A stretch of DNA of 64,000 nt from Branchipolynoe longqiensis (taxonomy: Eukaryota > Annelida > Polychaeta > Phyllodocida > Polynoidae), in contig CM059191.1 of assembly GCA_030323885.1 (NCBI GenBank), positions 105,940,844 through 106,004,843 on the forward strand, given 5' to 3'. Below the pieces are notes generated by a model, which worked only from the letters and a program-made list of their open reading frames with translations, made no database searches and was not told where the DNA came from. Made by a program: the position numbers and the translations under genes. Positions 51,632-61,589 of the stretch are shown here, in pieces (positions within the stretch are counted from its first letter, which is position 1; each line of letters starts with the position of its first letter).

Positions 51632-51972
51632 GGAGCAGGACGTAGTTCCGGTGGCAGAATGTCCACCTGTGAAGGTGTGGGTCATCCTATTGATCCTTAT
51701 TAGAGGACACATTGCAATTTGGGCTATTTTCCGTTCCAAACAGTGGTCCACAACTGGTTCATCAAATGCTGTGGTATGTGCTGTCCTGTCTGTGGGAAAA
51801 TGTATATAAAAGACCCTTTGCTGCTTATCGGAAAGAATAGCCTGTTTGGTGGAAGCAGGTTACCTCAAAAAAAAAAATGTCAGAATGACCATATGTTTGA
51901 TGTCCAATAGTGATGATAAAAATCAATGTGCTCTAGAGGCGTTGTTAAATAAAACAAACTTGTTTTCACTTT
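51632..51972 (+). mobile_element. tRNA-derived SINE of mollusc type
   Basis: Head: GAGCAGGACGTAGTTCCGGT, a decayed tRNA A-box region. Middle: CTGTGGTATGTGCTGTCCTG and GGGAAAATGTATATAAAAGA. Tail: AATCAATGTGCTCTAG followed by GTTGTTAAATAAAACAAACT. I recognise this tail and centre as a SINE widespread in molluscs; this is from memory. Fragments of the same SINE lie at 29041, 53605 and 59555. Confidence 0.8.
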
Positions 51973-52037
51973 AAGCCGCCCATTAGATGGAGAGCCCATT
52001 AACCAATTAGGGCAATCTCATGACCTCATTAGTCCCT

Positions 52038-52445
52038 ATGTTGGATATTCAATGTTATTTGGTCAATTCTAATTTCTATAGAGATAATTAATCAAATTGG
52101 GTACTTAATATTTATATATGTATATATATATATAAACTATTATGTAGGCCTATTTAATGAATACAATTGCACAGTCTGATTGTTTTGAAGTTCTGCCATC
52201 GGGACGTTATCATACACGAAGGTATACGTGATTTTTTATATCCCATCTTATTTGGTCAATTCTATACATATAATTAATCAAATTCATTTTGTTGGGTGTT
52301 TTTTTACATTCATCGATTAAAATGGCATAGTCTGCTGTTTTGCAACTTCTGCCATTGGGTCGATGTCATATACTAATGTAGATATTAGATATTCGATGCT
52401 AGTTGGTCAATTCTATAGACATAATTAATCAAATTAGGTAGCAAC
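52038..52445. repeat. Degenerate tandem repeat, 155-190-bp units
   Basis: TTGGTCAATTCTA followed by ATAATTAATCAAATT recurs at about 52059, 52251 and 52407, with AGTTCTGCCATCGGG / ACTTCTGCCATTGGG between. About 2.5 units. Confidence 0.7.
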
Positions 52446-52574
52446 CTTTCTACAAAATAGCACTTAAAAAGAAACAAAAGTTGGTGATCGTCCCTGCTCG
52501 GGACAATTTTTAATTGTCTAAAAACTTTTTAAAATACGCCCGACTAGCAGCAATTCAACTTTTGTATAAACTTT

Positions 52575-52680
52575 TAAGTCATTACTTTGACTAAGCCGGG
52601 GTTAGAACCCAGGAGTTCGAATCCCACGACCTACCAGAATGGGAGGCGGACACTCAACTCATTGGCGTCTGGCTATATAT
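52575..52680 (-). mobile_element. Possible tRNA-related SINE fragment
   Basis: The minus strand has GTGGGATTCGAACTCCTGGG, a good B box, preceded by AATGAGTTGAGTGTCCGCC. A proper A box is not clear and the fold was not verified. Confidence 0.4.
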
Positions 52681-52689
52681 CACGTTTCT

Positions 52690-53330
52690 GTCAAAAATAA
52701 AAAATAAAAATAAAAACTGGCCGCCCCACCCTGATTTTGATTTCAAAAGGACGATTACCATTTTCTTTTTAAAATTTGGTCTAATGCCACGGGCCTTTGG
52801 TACTCAACCATTCCAATAATGTCCAAACCCAAAGAGAAATTCCTACCTACAACCCTGTCAGGTTCCAGTATTGGTAGGTCATCTCACATCACGTGGTCAT
52901 TGCGAGATGGCCATCCGCTCATAGCCACAGGACTTTTGACAAGCTTGTCGAAAGTATTTTGGGTTCTTTCAGTTTCAATCCAAAATTAGCAATTTCTTTT
53001 ATCAAAGTTACTCAGGACTGATGAATATTAGGTTATAATAGTCAACCTGAGCCACTTATCTAAAAATAATAAGCAGAAAATTCAAAAGTCATTGGACCAT
53101 GCAGCTTAAAATGCTCAGTGCCCAACAGTAAAATCATGTCAGTTTTACCAGTACTATTTATAACAAATCCTATCCATTCCTAACTTTCGGGACCCAACAT
53201 ATTCACGATTAGATAAGGAATAACTTCGTTAAGTATTTGTAGCAAAGGAAAGGTTTTCATATGACACTGCTCACTGTTGAACAATCTTACCAAATAGAAT
53301 CAACTATTACATATTAGAGCAACTGGCCAC
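52690..53330. other. Unassigned sequence
   Basis: No gene or element recognised. Confidence 0.45.
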
Positions 53331-53518
53331 TGTGATATATGCGTAATAGACGTATAGGTGTGTGGCTAATATATGTTAACGAGATGCAGAGTTTGAGACA
53401 AAGGAATATGGTAATGAGATGACGTCATGGAAATTTTAGCCGGCGGGTCAAGCGAGCCCTAGGCCGTGAATAAACCATTCAGTACCCAGAAATCAAAGTG
53501 TTCAGACGTACTTTCACA
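53331..53518 (+). mobile_element. Solo LTR of the Gypsy-1 family, 188 bp
   Basis: Matches 28735-28925 nearly base for base, TGTGATATAT...TTTCACA. Flanked by the perfect 5-bp duplication GCCAC (53326-53330 and 53519-53523). No internal sequence. Confidence 0.95.
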
Positions 53519-53604
53519 GCCACCTCTTCATTATTAATTCATGGAGTGGCGCACTGCTGGGACATGTCAATGAACATGTAATGATGTTGATCAGTGCCAT
53601 GCGA

Positions 53605-53645
53605 CCGGAGCGGGACGTAGCTCAGGCGGCAAAGTGTCCACTCTA
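53605..53645 (+). mobile_element. SINE head fragment
   Basis: GCGGGACGTAGCTCAGGCGG then AAAGTGTCCAC matches the tRNA-like head of the SINE. It ends shortly before the Harbinger B insertion, and its continuation was not found on the far side. Confidence 0.6.
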
Positions 53646-53679
53646 ATATATCTAAAGGCCCTGTCACATTACGGCATAT

Positions 53680-53935
53680 GGCGGGAGCGTATTGAAAACC
53701 TATGTAAGCCATGCGGGTGCCGGCCTATGATGACCTTCGGTGAACTTTCGGGTGGGTTTGAGCGTATGGGGGACCTATGAGGAGCGTATGAGGAGCGTAT
53801 GGGAGCATGCTGCGACATTTTTTGACGGTTTTGATTGGCACGTGGAGCGTATGAGGAGCGTATGAGGAGCGTATGCGGAGCGTATGAGGAGCGTATGAAT
53901 ATTTTAGGAGCGTATGAGGAGCGTATGCGAAACCT
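53680..53935. repeat. Subterminal GAGCGTAT iterons of Harbinger B, left
   Basis: Eleven copies of GAGCGTAT(G), almost all in one orientation, several directly adjacent at 12-bp spacing (GAGCGTATGAG repeated from about 53842). Confidence 0.85.
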
Positions 53936-53986
53936 ATGCATGACCTATGTTATCTCTCCGCGGTCCGCCGCTTGGTGGCTCCTGGG

Positions 53987-53995
53987 TATATATAG
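53987..53995 (+). promoter_or_regulatory. TATA box of Harbinger B MADF gene
   Basis: TATATATAG, 42 bp upstream of ATG 54029, which has a strong GCCACC context. Confidence 0.6.
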
Positions 53996-54028
53996 CCTGG
54001 AGCAACAGGCTCCCCTCACTCTGCCACC

Positions 54029-55814
54029 ATGCCTGCTAAGAGGAACACCACTGCTGCTGCTGCTGCTTCTGCTACTGCTACTACTACTACCAGTACTACT
54101 GCTACTACACCAGCCTCCAGAGCTGCTGTAACTATAGGAGGAGGACTAGGCCGTGGGAGAGGCAGAAAGAGGCAGACTTTACAATGTTCTCCATCACCAG
54201 CCTTCTCACCTGCCTCGCCACCTCACCACTCTCCAGAACACCACTCTCCACAACACCACTCTCCAGAACACCGCTCTCCATAACACCACTATCCACTGGA
54301 GGAGCTGGAAATGGAAGTGGAGAGGTCGACGACGCAACGCTGGCGTTCCCGCTCCAGCTTGCCATCTCCTGCCTCTCGGGGCAGCTCACGGCCGTCGTCC
54401 GCTGCCTCCGCCGCCTCCGCCGCCTCCGCCGCCACCACCGCCTCCACCAGCACCGGTGGCATCTCCGCGTCAAAGAGACAGAGGGCCAAGAAGAGCGACT
54501 GTTCTCTGTCGGTCTTCAAGGAGGATCAGATGTTGGACTTCCTCCAGGAGAACCCCATCATGTGGAACATGAAGTTCACGGATTACGGCCACTCAGACAG
54601 AAAGGCCAAGATGTAGGAGGACCAGGTGACACTTCTGGGGACCACAACCGTCCATCTCCAGAAGTGGTTCAAGTCGCTCAGGGACACGAACACACGGCTC
54701 CACAAGAAAAAGAGCGGGGACGGAGCCGCTGACCTGACTCAGCGGGAGCAGTGGATCCTGCGCAAGTTCGGGTTCCTGCAGTCTGTCATCCGTCACCGAC
54801 CGCAGCCCTGCAGGAGTGTAAGTACATAATCTTTTTTCGTTCTGACAAGTGCGGCCATTAGTATTCTCGTAAAACCGCTTGTATCCTAAGTTTGTTATCT
54901 TATGCTTTTGTTGTATTTATGTAAATATTCTAGTTATTTGTTAAATGTTATTTATTTCTTTAATGTTGAGTTGTTGTGTAGTTGTTCTTAAATCGAGATA
55001 TTGACAATAGATGTATCATGATGTAATCGTTATAAATCCATGTTTGCATTTAACGTTAATTATTTTTGTTTTATGTATTTTTGATTTACTGTTGACTTGT
55101 CGTGTCTTTTGTCGAAATATCGATTTGCATTCATGTTACTTATGTTATTTTATGATTTTGTCTTGCAGTTGGCCACTCCTGTCGCGGCTCCGCAGCTCGA
55201 TCTCTGCGTGGAGGAGAATGTCGCGACCGATGTGGAGGTGGCAAGGGATGAGGATCTTCCACCCACTCCCCCCACTACATCCCAAGAGCGGGGAAAGGGG
55301 AGAGGGAAGCAATCTGCCCCAGTCGACAACAACCTCCTCGCTGCCATCCACAAGAGGTTCGACGAGTCTGCCGACATCCTCAAGGTGATGCAGCCGCCTC
55401 CTCCTCCACCTCCACCGATGGTGACGAAGCGAGTGGCATTCGCCAACTATGTGCGGGACATGATCCTCACGATGCCAGAGGAGCGGTTTGTGTCCATTTG
55501 CGGTGCACTCAACCGCATGGTGTCGCACCATCTGGAGGAGGAGGAGGAAGGAACATTCGTGGCACCGGTGGTTCGTGTGGCTGCTCCTGCACCTGCTCCT
55601 ACACCTGCTCCTGCACCTGCTCATGTGTCTGCAAGTGAGGCATACCAGCCTCAACCCCACCAGTGGCCTCACCAGCCACCACCGGCATCAACATGGGCTT
55701 CACAGACACACGAGTATGTGCAGCGCTATATGGAGCAGCCGCACATTCATCATCAGCCACAGCCACAGCCGCCTCTGCCAAGTCTTCTGCCTCAGCCTCT
55801 GCCTCCAACCTCCG
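54029..55814 (+). pseudogene. Harbinger B accessory gene: MADF-type protein, two exons
   Basis: Exon 1 is 54029-54817 (263 codons, phase 0), intron 54818-55168 (GTAAGTAC donor, TTGCAG acceptor), exon 2 from 55169. The N-terminal stretch is low complexity, with a glycine/arginine segment GGGLGRGRGRKRQ and a HHSPEH repeat. The MADF fold starts MLDFLQENPIMWNMKFTDYG and continues HLQKWFKSLRDTNTRLHKKK and EQWILRKFGFLQSVIRHRP. Exon 2 has a C-terminal domain, VAFANYVRDMILTMPEERFV, similar to Harbinger A. Two in-frame stops occur in exon 1: TAA 54281-54283 and TAG 54614-54616, the latter where tryptophan is expected. Such proteins bind the element ends and bring the transposase; that role is known from the family. 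Confidence 0.85.
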
Positions 55815-56340
55815 TGGGTCTCTTCCTCCCTCTCTCTATCTCTCTTCCTCCCTCTCTCTATCTCTCTTCCTCCCTCTCTCTATCTCTCTTCCTCTCTCTC
55901 TCTCCCTCTCTCTACCTCTCTTCCTCCCTCCCTCTCTCTTCCTCCCTCCCTCTCCCCTCCCCCTCCCCCCTCCCTCCCTCGCTCCCTCCATCTCCTCCCT
56001 CCCTCTATCCCCTCCCTCCCTCTATCTCCTCCCTCCCTCCCTCTATCTCCTCCCTCCCTCCCACTCCCTCCCTCTATCTCTTCCCTCCCTCCCTCTCCTC
56101 CCTCCCTCCCTCTATCCCCTCCCTCCCTCTATCTCCTCCCTCCCTCCCACTCCCTCCCTCTATCTCTTCTCTCCCTCCCTCCCTCCATCCCCTCCCTCCC
56201 TCCCTCTATCCCTCCCTCCCTCTATCTCCTCCCTCCCTCCCACTCCCTCCCTCTCTTCTCCCCCTCCCTCCCTCCCTCCCCCCCCTCCCTCCGTCCCCTC
56301 CCTCCCTCCCTCCCCCCCCTCCCTCCCTCCCTCCCTCTAA
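55815..56340. repeat. Polypyrimidine CCCTCCCTCTAT-type minisatellite
   Basis: More than 500 bp of C/T-only repeats (CCCTCCCTC, CTCTATCTC), with higher-order blocks near 56000-56250. It directly follows the recognisable coding part of MADF exon 2 and keeps that frame open to 56404, presumably by composition. Confidence 0.95.
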
Positions 56341-56655
56341 CTCGTCTCCCCCTTTCTGTCTCTGTGTCACTCTATTTTTCCCTGTGTTCTTAGTATGTAT
56401 GTAAAAGATGAATTCATGTAAAAAGAGAGGAGATTCATTACAATTACATTAATTAGATGACTTTAAATTAGGGAGCGAAAGAACGTAACAGACATGTAAA
56501 ATTGTGTTTTCATATCTATAAAATGATATCGTTTATTTTACTAGACATATAAACATATTAGCATCTCATATAACAGGAGACATGTCACAACATCACAGAC
56601 ATGTTTGCAAAAAGAGTAGACAGACACAGCGCATACAGACTGATAAAATGTTTTG
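56341..56655. other. Intergenic part of Harbinger B
   Basis: Separates the convergent genes. No feature beyond AT-rich sequence near 56500-56560. Confidence 0.5.
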
Positions 56656-57866
56656 TCAGATCATCCTGTCTTGCCATGACAGTGCTCCGGCGGGTGAGAC
56701 GACCCAGTCTTTAATTAGATTGCGCTGTTCCTTTCTTAGCTTGGATGCGGTGTTGGGGTTAACAGGTACAACGTTAATGTCAGGAAGGTTGTGGCCCTCT
56801 CGCTAACCTCCATGCACAAAGTTGTTGTTGGCTGTCTCGGGACGATCCAGCTGCATGTTCTGTAGTGCTGGGTAGCGTGTCCTCATGAGGTTGTGCAGAA
56901 CAATGCACGCCTTGATGATGATCTTCACGTTGGAGGGGTGGTGCTGCATAGTCGTCAGCAGCACTTGGAAGCGGTTGGCTAGAATGCCAAAGGCATTCTC
57001 CACCACTCTCCTAGCTCGGGAAAGCCGGTAGTTGAAGAGTCATTGGTCAAGCCCCTCTTGCCGTACGGCTTCATCATGGTCGGCCGCAGGGCAAAGGCAT
57101 CGTCACCGATCAGATCATACGGCACATCCTTCTGGCCGTGGACGAGCGGTTCAGGGTTCGGAAAGCCGATGGTGCCACCTTCTGTGCCCACCTTCAGCTC
57201 GGGGGCGTTGTAAATCTGGGCATCGGATGCGGAGCCCAAACCGCCAATATCTGCCCAAATAAATTTGTAATCCGCATCTACAAGCGCCAACAGGACCACA
57301 GAGAAAAAGCCCTTGTAGTTGTAGTAGAGCGACCCACTCTTTGGAGGGCACCGGCAGGCAATGTGCTTCCCATCCAGAGCGCCACAGGTATGGGGGAAGT
57401 TCCACCTCTCTGAAAAGAGGTCCGCGACGGCATGCCACCCTTCTGGAGTCGTCGGACACGTCATGACCTCGGCCATGTACTCGTCGACGATGGCCTTACA
57501 GACTTCACGCACTATCAGTGTGTTGTGGGGCACCCTCCACCCGAACTTCATGGAGGAGTATTTTGTGCCAGATGCCAGGTGCCGCAGAGTAAGTGCTATT
57601 TTCAGCGCCGTCTCGAGCGGCACCCTGAATGTGGTCCATTTTTTGGCGATCCTCGGTCCCACTCGTGCCACAATCTCGTCAAACAACTGGGGAGGCAGCC
57701 GCATGAAGTTCACAAACGACGCGGTGTCCTCGCTGCGGAGCTCGACCATCAGCTTGTCGAACAAGCCAAACTGTGCCCGCCTCCCAATCCAGGGTCTGAC
57801 CCACACTGATCGTCGCCGCCGCTCCCTCCTCCTTCGTCTCTCGATACGAGACGCCAGAAGAACCAT
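56656..57866 (-). pseudogene. Harbinger B transposase (DDE_Tnp_4 / HARBI1-like), frameshifted
   Basis: Start taken at ATG 57866 (MVLLASRIERRRRRERRRRS, a basic N-terminal segment). Main frame: VELRSEDTASFVNFMRLPPQ, RWNFPHTCGALDGKHIACRC (first catalytic aspartate), ADYKFIWADIGGLGSASDAQ (second region), then GDDAFALRPTMMKPYGKRGL. A small deletion near 57043 shifts the frame. The next frame has VENAFGILANRFQVLLTTMQ (catalytic glutamate) and VLHNLMRTRYPALQNMQL to about 56805. A third frame finishes with GHNLPDINVV and KLRKEQRNLIKDWV before TGA at 56658-56656. It is closely similar to the Harbinger A enzyme. Confidence 0.88.
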
Positions 57867-57970
57867 GAGGTATAGAGTAAGCTCATGGTGATAAAGGGCA
57901 ACTCTGTAGAAAAGCTGGAACTGTACGAGCAGCAGAGCAGGAATGACCGAAGGAATGGCTTGGGTCGCCT

Positions 57971-57977
57971 TTATATA
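57971..57977 (-). promoter_or_regulatory. TATA box of Harbinger B transposase
   Basis: Minus strand GTATATAAAG, about 105 bp upstream of the chosen ATG. Confidence 0.55.
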
Positions 57978-57984
57978 CCGAGAC

Positions 57985-58450
57985 CATAGGTCGGGCATAC
58001 GCCGCCATACGCTACTCATATGCTTTTCATACGCTACAAATACGCTCCCATACGCAACTTGTAGGTTCTGCGTATGCTGCATACGCCTGAGATACGCCCG
58101 AGATATGCCCGTGACGCAAGTTGAGCGTACGAGTAGCATACACCGGCGTACCCCTAGCGTACGCCGGCGTACCCCCAGCGTACGAGGAGCGTATGCCGGC
58201 GTATGGGAAGCGTATGAGTAGCGTAAGAACCATATGCCCCCGTAGGTCGAGATTTGTTGAGCATGCACAACAAAATTTGGACGGACGGACGGGAGAAAGC
58301 GTATGGCGGCGTACAGCAGCATAGGCCGGCATAAGCCGGCACATGACGGCATATGCGGAGTGTACACGGAGCGTACGCATATCGTATGGCAGCGTATGCC
58401 AGCGTATGCCAATGTATATGATGTAAAGCGCCTACGCCGCCGTACGCTCC
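57985..58450. repeat. Subterminal CATACGC/GCGTATG iterons of Harbinger B, right
   Basis: Well over fifteen copies or near-copies of GCGTATG/GCGTACG and their complements, denser and more mixed in orientation than at the left end. Confidence 0.8.
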
Positions 58451-58599
58451 CGCAAATAACCCTAATGTGACAGCCCCTTAAGTTGCGTCGCGTTACTCAC
58501 GGTCTTCAGGCCCGGCGCGAGAGGATGACGTCATGTAGTCGATGTGGTAAGCATAGATGTAAAATTAAACCAGTCGTGAATTGGAACTCGCTGTGTCGA

Positions 58600-58735
58600 T
58601 ACGTGCATTCCTTACACGGGGCATGTGGCATGCGGTATGCGAATGCGAATGCGACAAAAAATCGAAACGCCTTGAAGTCTATGGGCTACATTCCTTACAC
58701 GCGGTATGCGAATGCGAATACGAATGCGTCAAACC
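58600..58735. repeat. Two-copy repeat with GCGAATGCGAATGCG core
   Basis: CATTCCTTACAC followed by GCGGTATGCGAATGCGAATG occurs at about 58607-58652 and 58690-58730. It adjoins Harbinger B but is outside its target duplication. Confidence 0.7.
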
Positions 58736-58797
58736 GATCGGTCCATGTAGCGATCGTGCGGCATGAGGCATGCGGCACACGGGTGCGAATAGAAAAC

Positions 58798-58833
58798 CAT
58801 CAGTCGCACATGTCTCGACATGTGCGACTGATG
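58798..58833. repeat. Perfect 17-bp palindrome
   Basis: CATCAGTCGCACATGTC, two bases (TC), then GACATGTGCGACTGATG, its exact reverse complement. Confidence 0.9.
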
Positions 58834-58989
58834 TTTTAGACAAGGAGAGGCGACTGAGCATTATGGAACGGTCACACACAAGGGTGTGGAGGGTTTGTAC
58901 CATCCCGTTTCTTCATACACCATATGTAGACTGCTTCCTAACAGCTTCCTAACAGGTAGTTTGCACGTCCTACTTTTCCCATCTCTTCT

Positions 58990-59515
58990 GTTGTTTGTCA
59001 CTATCACTGTCACCCTACCCCTAACCAACCTACAACCCCCCCTGTCTATCACTGTGTACCTCGTCACCACCTCACTGATACTGTCACCACCCTCCCACTG
59101 TCACCGACCATCACTGTCACTGTCAGTACCCCTCCTGTCACTGACACCATTAGAAACAATAACGCCTGGTTGTCTGCATACCACTCTCACCCTCGTCACT
59201 ACCCACTGTGCGTCACTGTCACTGTCACCCTACCCTAACCACATCCAACCTCCCCTGCCTATAACTGTGTACTCGTCACCACCTCACTGATACTGTCACC
59301 ACCCTCCCACTGTCACGACCATCACTGTCACTGTCAGTACCCTCCTGTCACTGACACCATTAGAAACAATAACGCCTGGTTGTCTGCATACCACTCTCAC
59401 CCTCGTCACTACCCACTGATGCTGTCACTGTCACTGTCACCCTACCCCTAACCAACATCCAACCTCCCCTGCCTATAACTGTGCACCTCGTCACCACCTC
59501 ACTGTTACTGACAAA
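58990..59515. repeat. About 212-bp tandem repeat, 2.5 units
   Basis: CACTGTCACCCTACCC landmarks at about 59003, 59220 and 59432; CATTAGAAACAATAACGCCT at about 59147 and 59358. Also rich in CACTGTCA. Confidence 0.85.
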
Positions 59516-59554
59516 CTGGTGTCCCTCGGAATCCGCATCACCGCCCCGACCCGA

Positions 59555-59630
59555 CCCGCCCAAACTGCAAATGTGTCCACTGAGCAGGATCAATAGGATG
59601 ACTGACACCTTCACAGGTGGTGGATGTAAA
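59555..59630 (-). mobile_element. SINE fragment
   Basis: The minus strand reads CCACCTGTGAAGGTGTCAGT, CATCCTATTGATCCTG and GGACACATTTGCAGTTTGGG, matching 51664-51725 of the SINE. Confidence 0.7.
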
Positions 59631-60079
59631 GAACCAATCAGTAATAATAATAGAACATTTGCATTCCCCCCTATGCCGTATATCGGAATATTTTATGACG
59701 GGATATGGACTGAACTATAGGTTATGGGCGGGGTGTGGCAGGGTAGGGTGCCGCGGTGCAGGCTATATGCTTTTGTTGATCATTTTGTTTTGTACATTTT
59801 TTAACTAATAGTTGTCAGTTATTTATCACAAATGGTGCACATTCATTTAAAAGACAATTTTTCTATCTGAGTTGGGACTTCTCATTAAGAATTTGTGTTG
59901 TTTCCTTACACTTTTACTCAGGTAAAGAATCCTGCAATTGAAAACCAATAGAATTACTGCAGCCAAGTTTCTCGCGCACATACCGAATTATCTACTTGTG
60001 GATGTGAATTAATCATGACTAGTTCATCTCATGTACAACACAGCTCAGTACACCATTCCCTCCCTAACCTAGTTCATTT
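59631..60079. other. Unassigned sequence
   Basis: No gene or element recognised. Confidence 0.45.
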
Positions 60080-60362
60080 CGTACCCACCAGGTGGCAGTA
60101 CAGTAGTCTTCATTTCATGTCCAGCAAGACTAGGTGGCAGCTCAGTACACCGTTCCCTGCCTAACCTAGTTCATTTACTACCCACCAGGTGGCAGTTCAG
60201 TACAGTCTTAATTTCTAGCAGAGAGCGTGTACAGACGCTCTCTGTTTCTAGTCCAACAGGTGACAACAGTACATCCTCCACTAACTTAATTAATCTTATG
60301 TGCACCAGGTGGGAACACAGTTCAGTCCCAGTCTTCTTCATCTGAAGTCCAACAGGTGGCAC
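60080..60362 (+). promoter_or_regulatory. Array of CTCF-like / CAGGTG sites in a degenerate tandem repeat
   Basis: Six same-strand sites: CCACCAGGTGGCAG (about 60083 and 60183), ACTAGGTGGCAG (60130), AACAGGTGACAA (60259), CACCAGGTGGGAA (60304) and AACAGGTGGCAC (60349). They lie in a repeat with TAACCTAGTTCATTT. The first form fits the CTCF core consensus; all six have an AGGTG core and five an E-box CAGGTG. Confidence 0.4.
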
Positions 60363-60397
60363 CTTTCCCCACCTGATCTAGTTCCCTTTGCACCCAT

Positions 60398-60869
60398 CAG
60401 GGGTGTAACCGATTAATCGACTCTGGTCACCCGAGCCACTTTTTGGCGCATGCGCACATCCTGCAGACTCGGGTCGAATAATGGAATACGCTTCTCCACG
60501 CTCGGGGTGAAAAAAATGGGGCCCTTTTTTTTTGTTTTTGAATAGCCAATATAATTACAGCAAAATATGATTTAAATATTTTTATAATGGCATAGTTTAG
60601 TGATATTTCCATTTCATTAATCTATGTTATTACAAACAAAAAAATGTATGACTGGTACCGGTGGCTGTTATCCTGCAGGACGGTACCAGCACAAATGTGA
60701 CTTCATCACTCCTGCAAACCCCAGCCAAGAGGTGGGTGACTGAGGTTGGGTTGTTGTTTTGAACACGGCACATGTATTTGTCGACTCCACTCGTGGTGTT
60801 CTATTTGAAATTCTGACGACTCGGATGACCCGAGTCGCCTGGGTCCTGTTAATCGATTACGGCCCAGGC
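60398..60869. mobile_element. Possible MITE with GTAAYCGATTAA ends
   Basis: Left CAGGGGTGTAACCGATTAAT and TCACCCGAG; right (reverse complement) CTGGGCCGTAATCGATTAAC and TCATCCGAG. The ends are inverted, imperfect, 35-45 bp. CAGGG ends suggest hAT, but no 8-bp duplication was found. Confidence 0.4.
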
Positions 60870-60884
60870 AGTTCAATATCCGCA

Positions 60885-61538
60885 AAATCCAGAACCCTAC
60901 CCTTATCAATTTAATATAATCTTTTTGGTACACATGTTTTCTATATGTGTACCAAGGCATTTGTTTCTAGGTGGTGTGGTTGTAGAGATATTTCACTTCT
61001 TCTGTATGAAGATTTGCTCACGGCCATTGATAATGCATTTGAATGGAAGTGTCCCTCGCAAACTGGTGTGCCGCGGACACCGCACCACCTGTTGGTGTGA
61101 ATCGATTACGGCCCATGTGCTGCATCACACACACCCCTCCCTAGCAGTGATGCTGCGTGTTATTTATCAGGTAAAATCAGTCGACTTTCTATCCGGACTC
61201 CACTTCGTCCACACCTCTTTTATTCCCTCTCAGCTGCCGGCCTCCTCACCTGGATATGTGTAAAAAAATATAGCAGGAGGAGCCGGCCAGCTTTTCACCT
61301 TCTACATCTTACTCCATTCGTGTAACAGGTGTTGCACTTGCAGTTTTCGCGGCACACCAGTTTGCGAGGGACACTTCCATTCAAATGCATTGTCAATGGC
61401 AGTGAGCAAATCTTCATACAGAAGAAGTGAAATATCTCTACAACCACACCACCTAGAAACAGATCCCTTGTTACACATATAGAAAACATGTGTACCAAAA
61501 AGATTATATTAATTTGATATGGGTAGGGTTCTGGATTT
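60885..61538. repeat. Large inverted duplication, arms about 185 bp
   Basis: The left arm 60885-61069 and right arm 61349-61538 (reverse complement) share AATCCAGAACCCTACCC, TTCTAGGTGGTGTGGTTGTA and AAGTGTCCCTCGCAAACTGG, with few differences. The spacer is about 280 bp. Confidence 0.9.
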
Positions 61539-61589
61539 CTATTAATTTTGAATAAAACTAATGTTTTGCACTGCACGTACCGTCAAACT

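Larger units (their letters stand above)
53656..58478. mobile_element. Harbinger B: PIF/Harbinger DNA transposon, 4823 bp
   Basis: Terminal repeats AGGCCCTGTCACATTACGGC (left) and AGGGGCTGTCACATTAGGGT (right, reverse complement), flanked by perfect TAA at 53653-53655 and 58479-58481. Contents: left iterons, MADF-type gene (+), polypyrimidine tract, convergent transposase (-), right iterons. Same layout as Harbinger A with similar proteins but different subterminal DNA. Both genes carry stops or frameshifts. Confidence 0.92.

Noticed and set aside
55488..56393. Long Leu/Ser/Pro open frames across 55815-56340
   Set aside because: Artefact of the C/T-only repeat, which lacks stop codons in all plus-strand frames.
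57866..58412. Upstream extension of the Harbinger B transposase frame to 58412
   Set aside because: The extension runs through the iteron array and the TATA box, and its residues are translated repeats. The ATG at 57866 lies just before the conserved basic segment.
58990..59520. Telomere-like CCCTAACC stretches
   Set aside because: Occur only as CTACCCCTAACC within a 212-bp tandem unit, not as hexamer runs.
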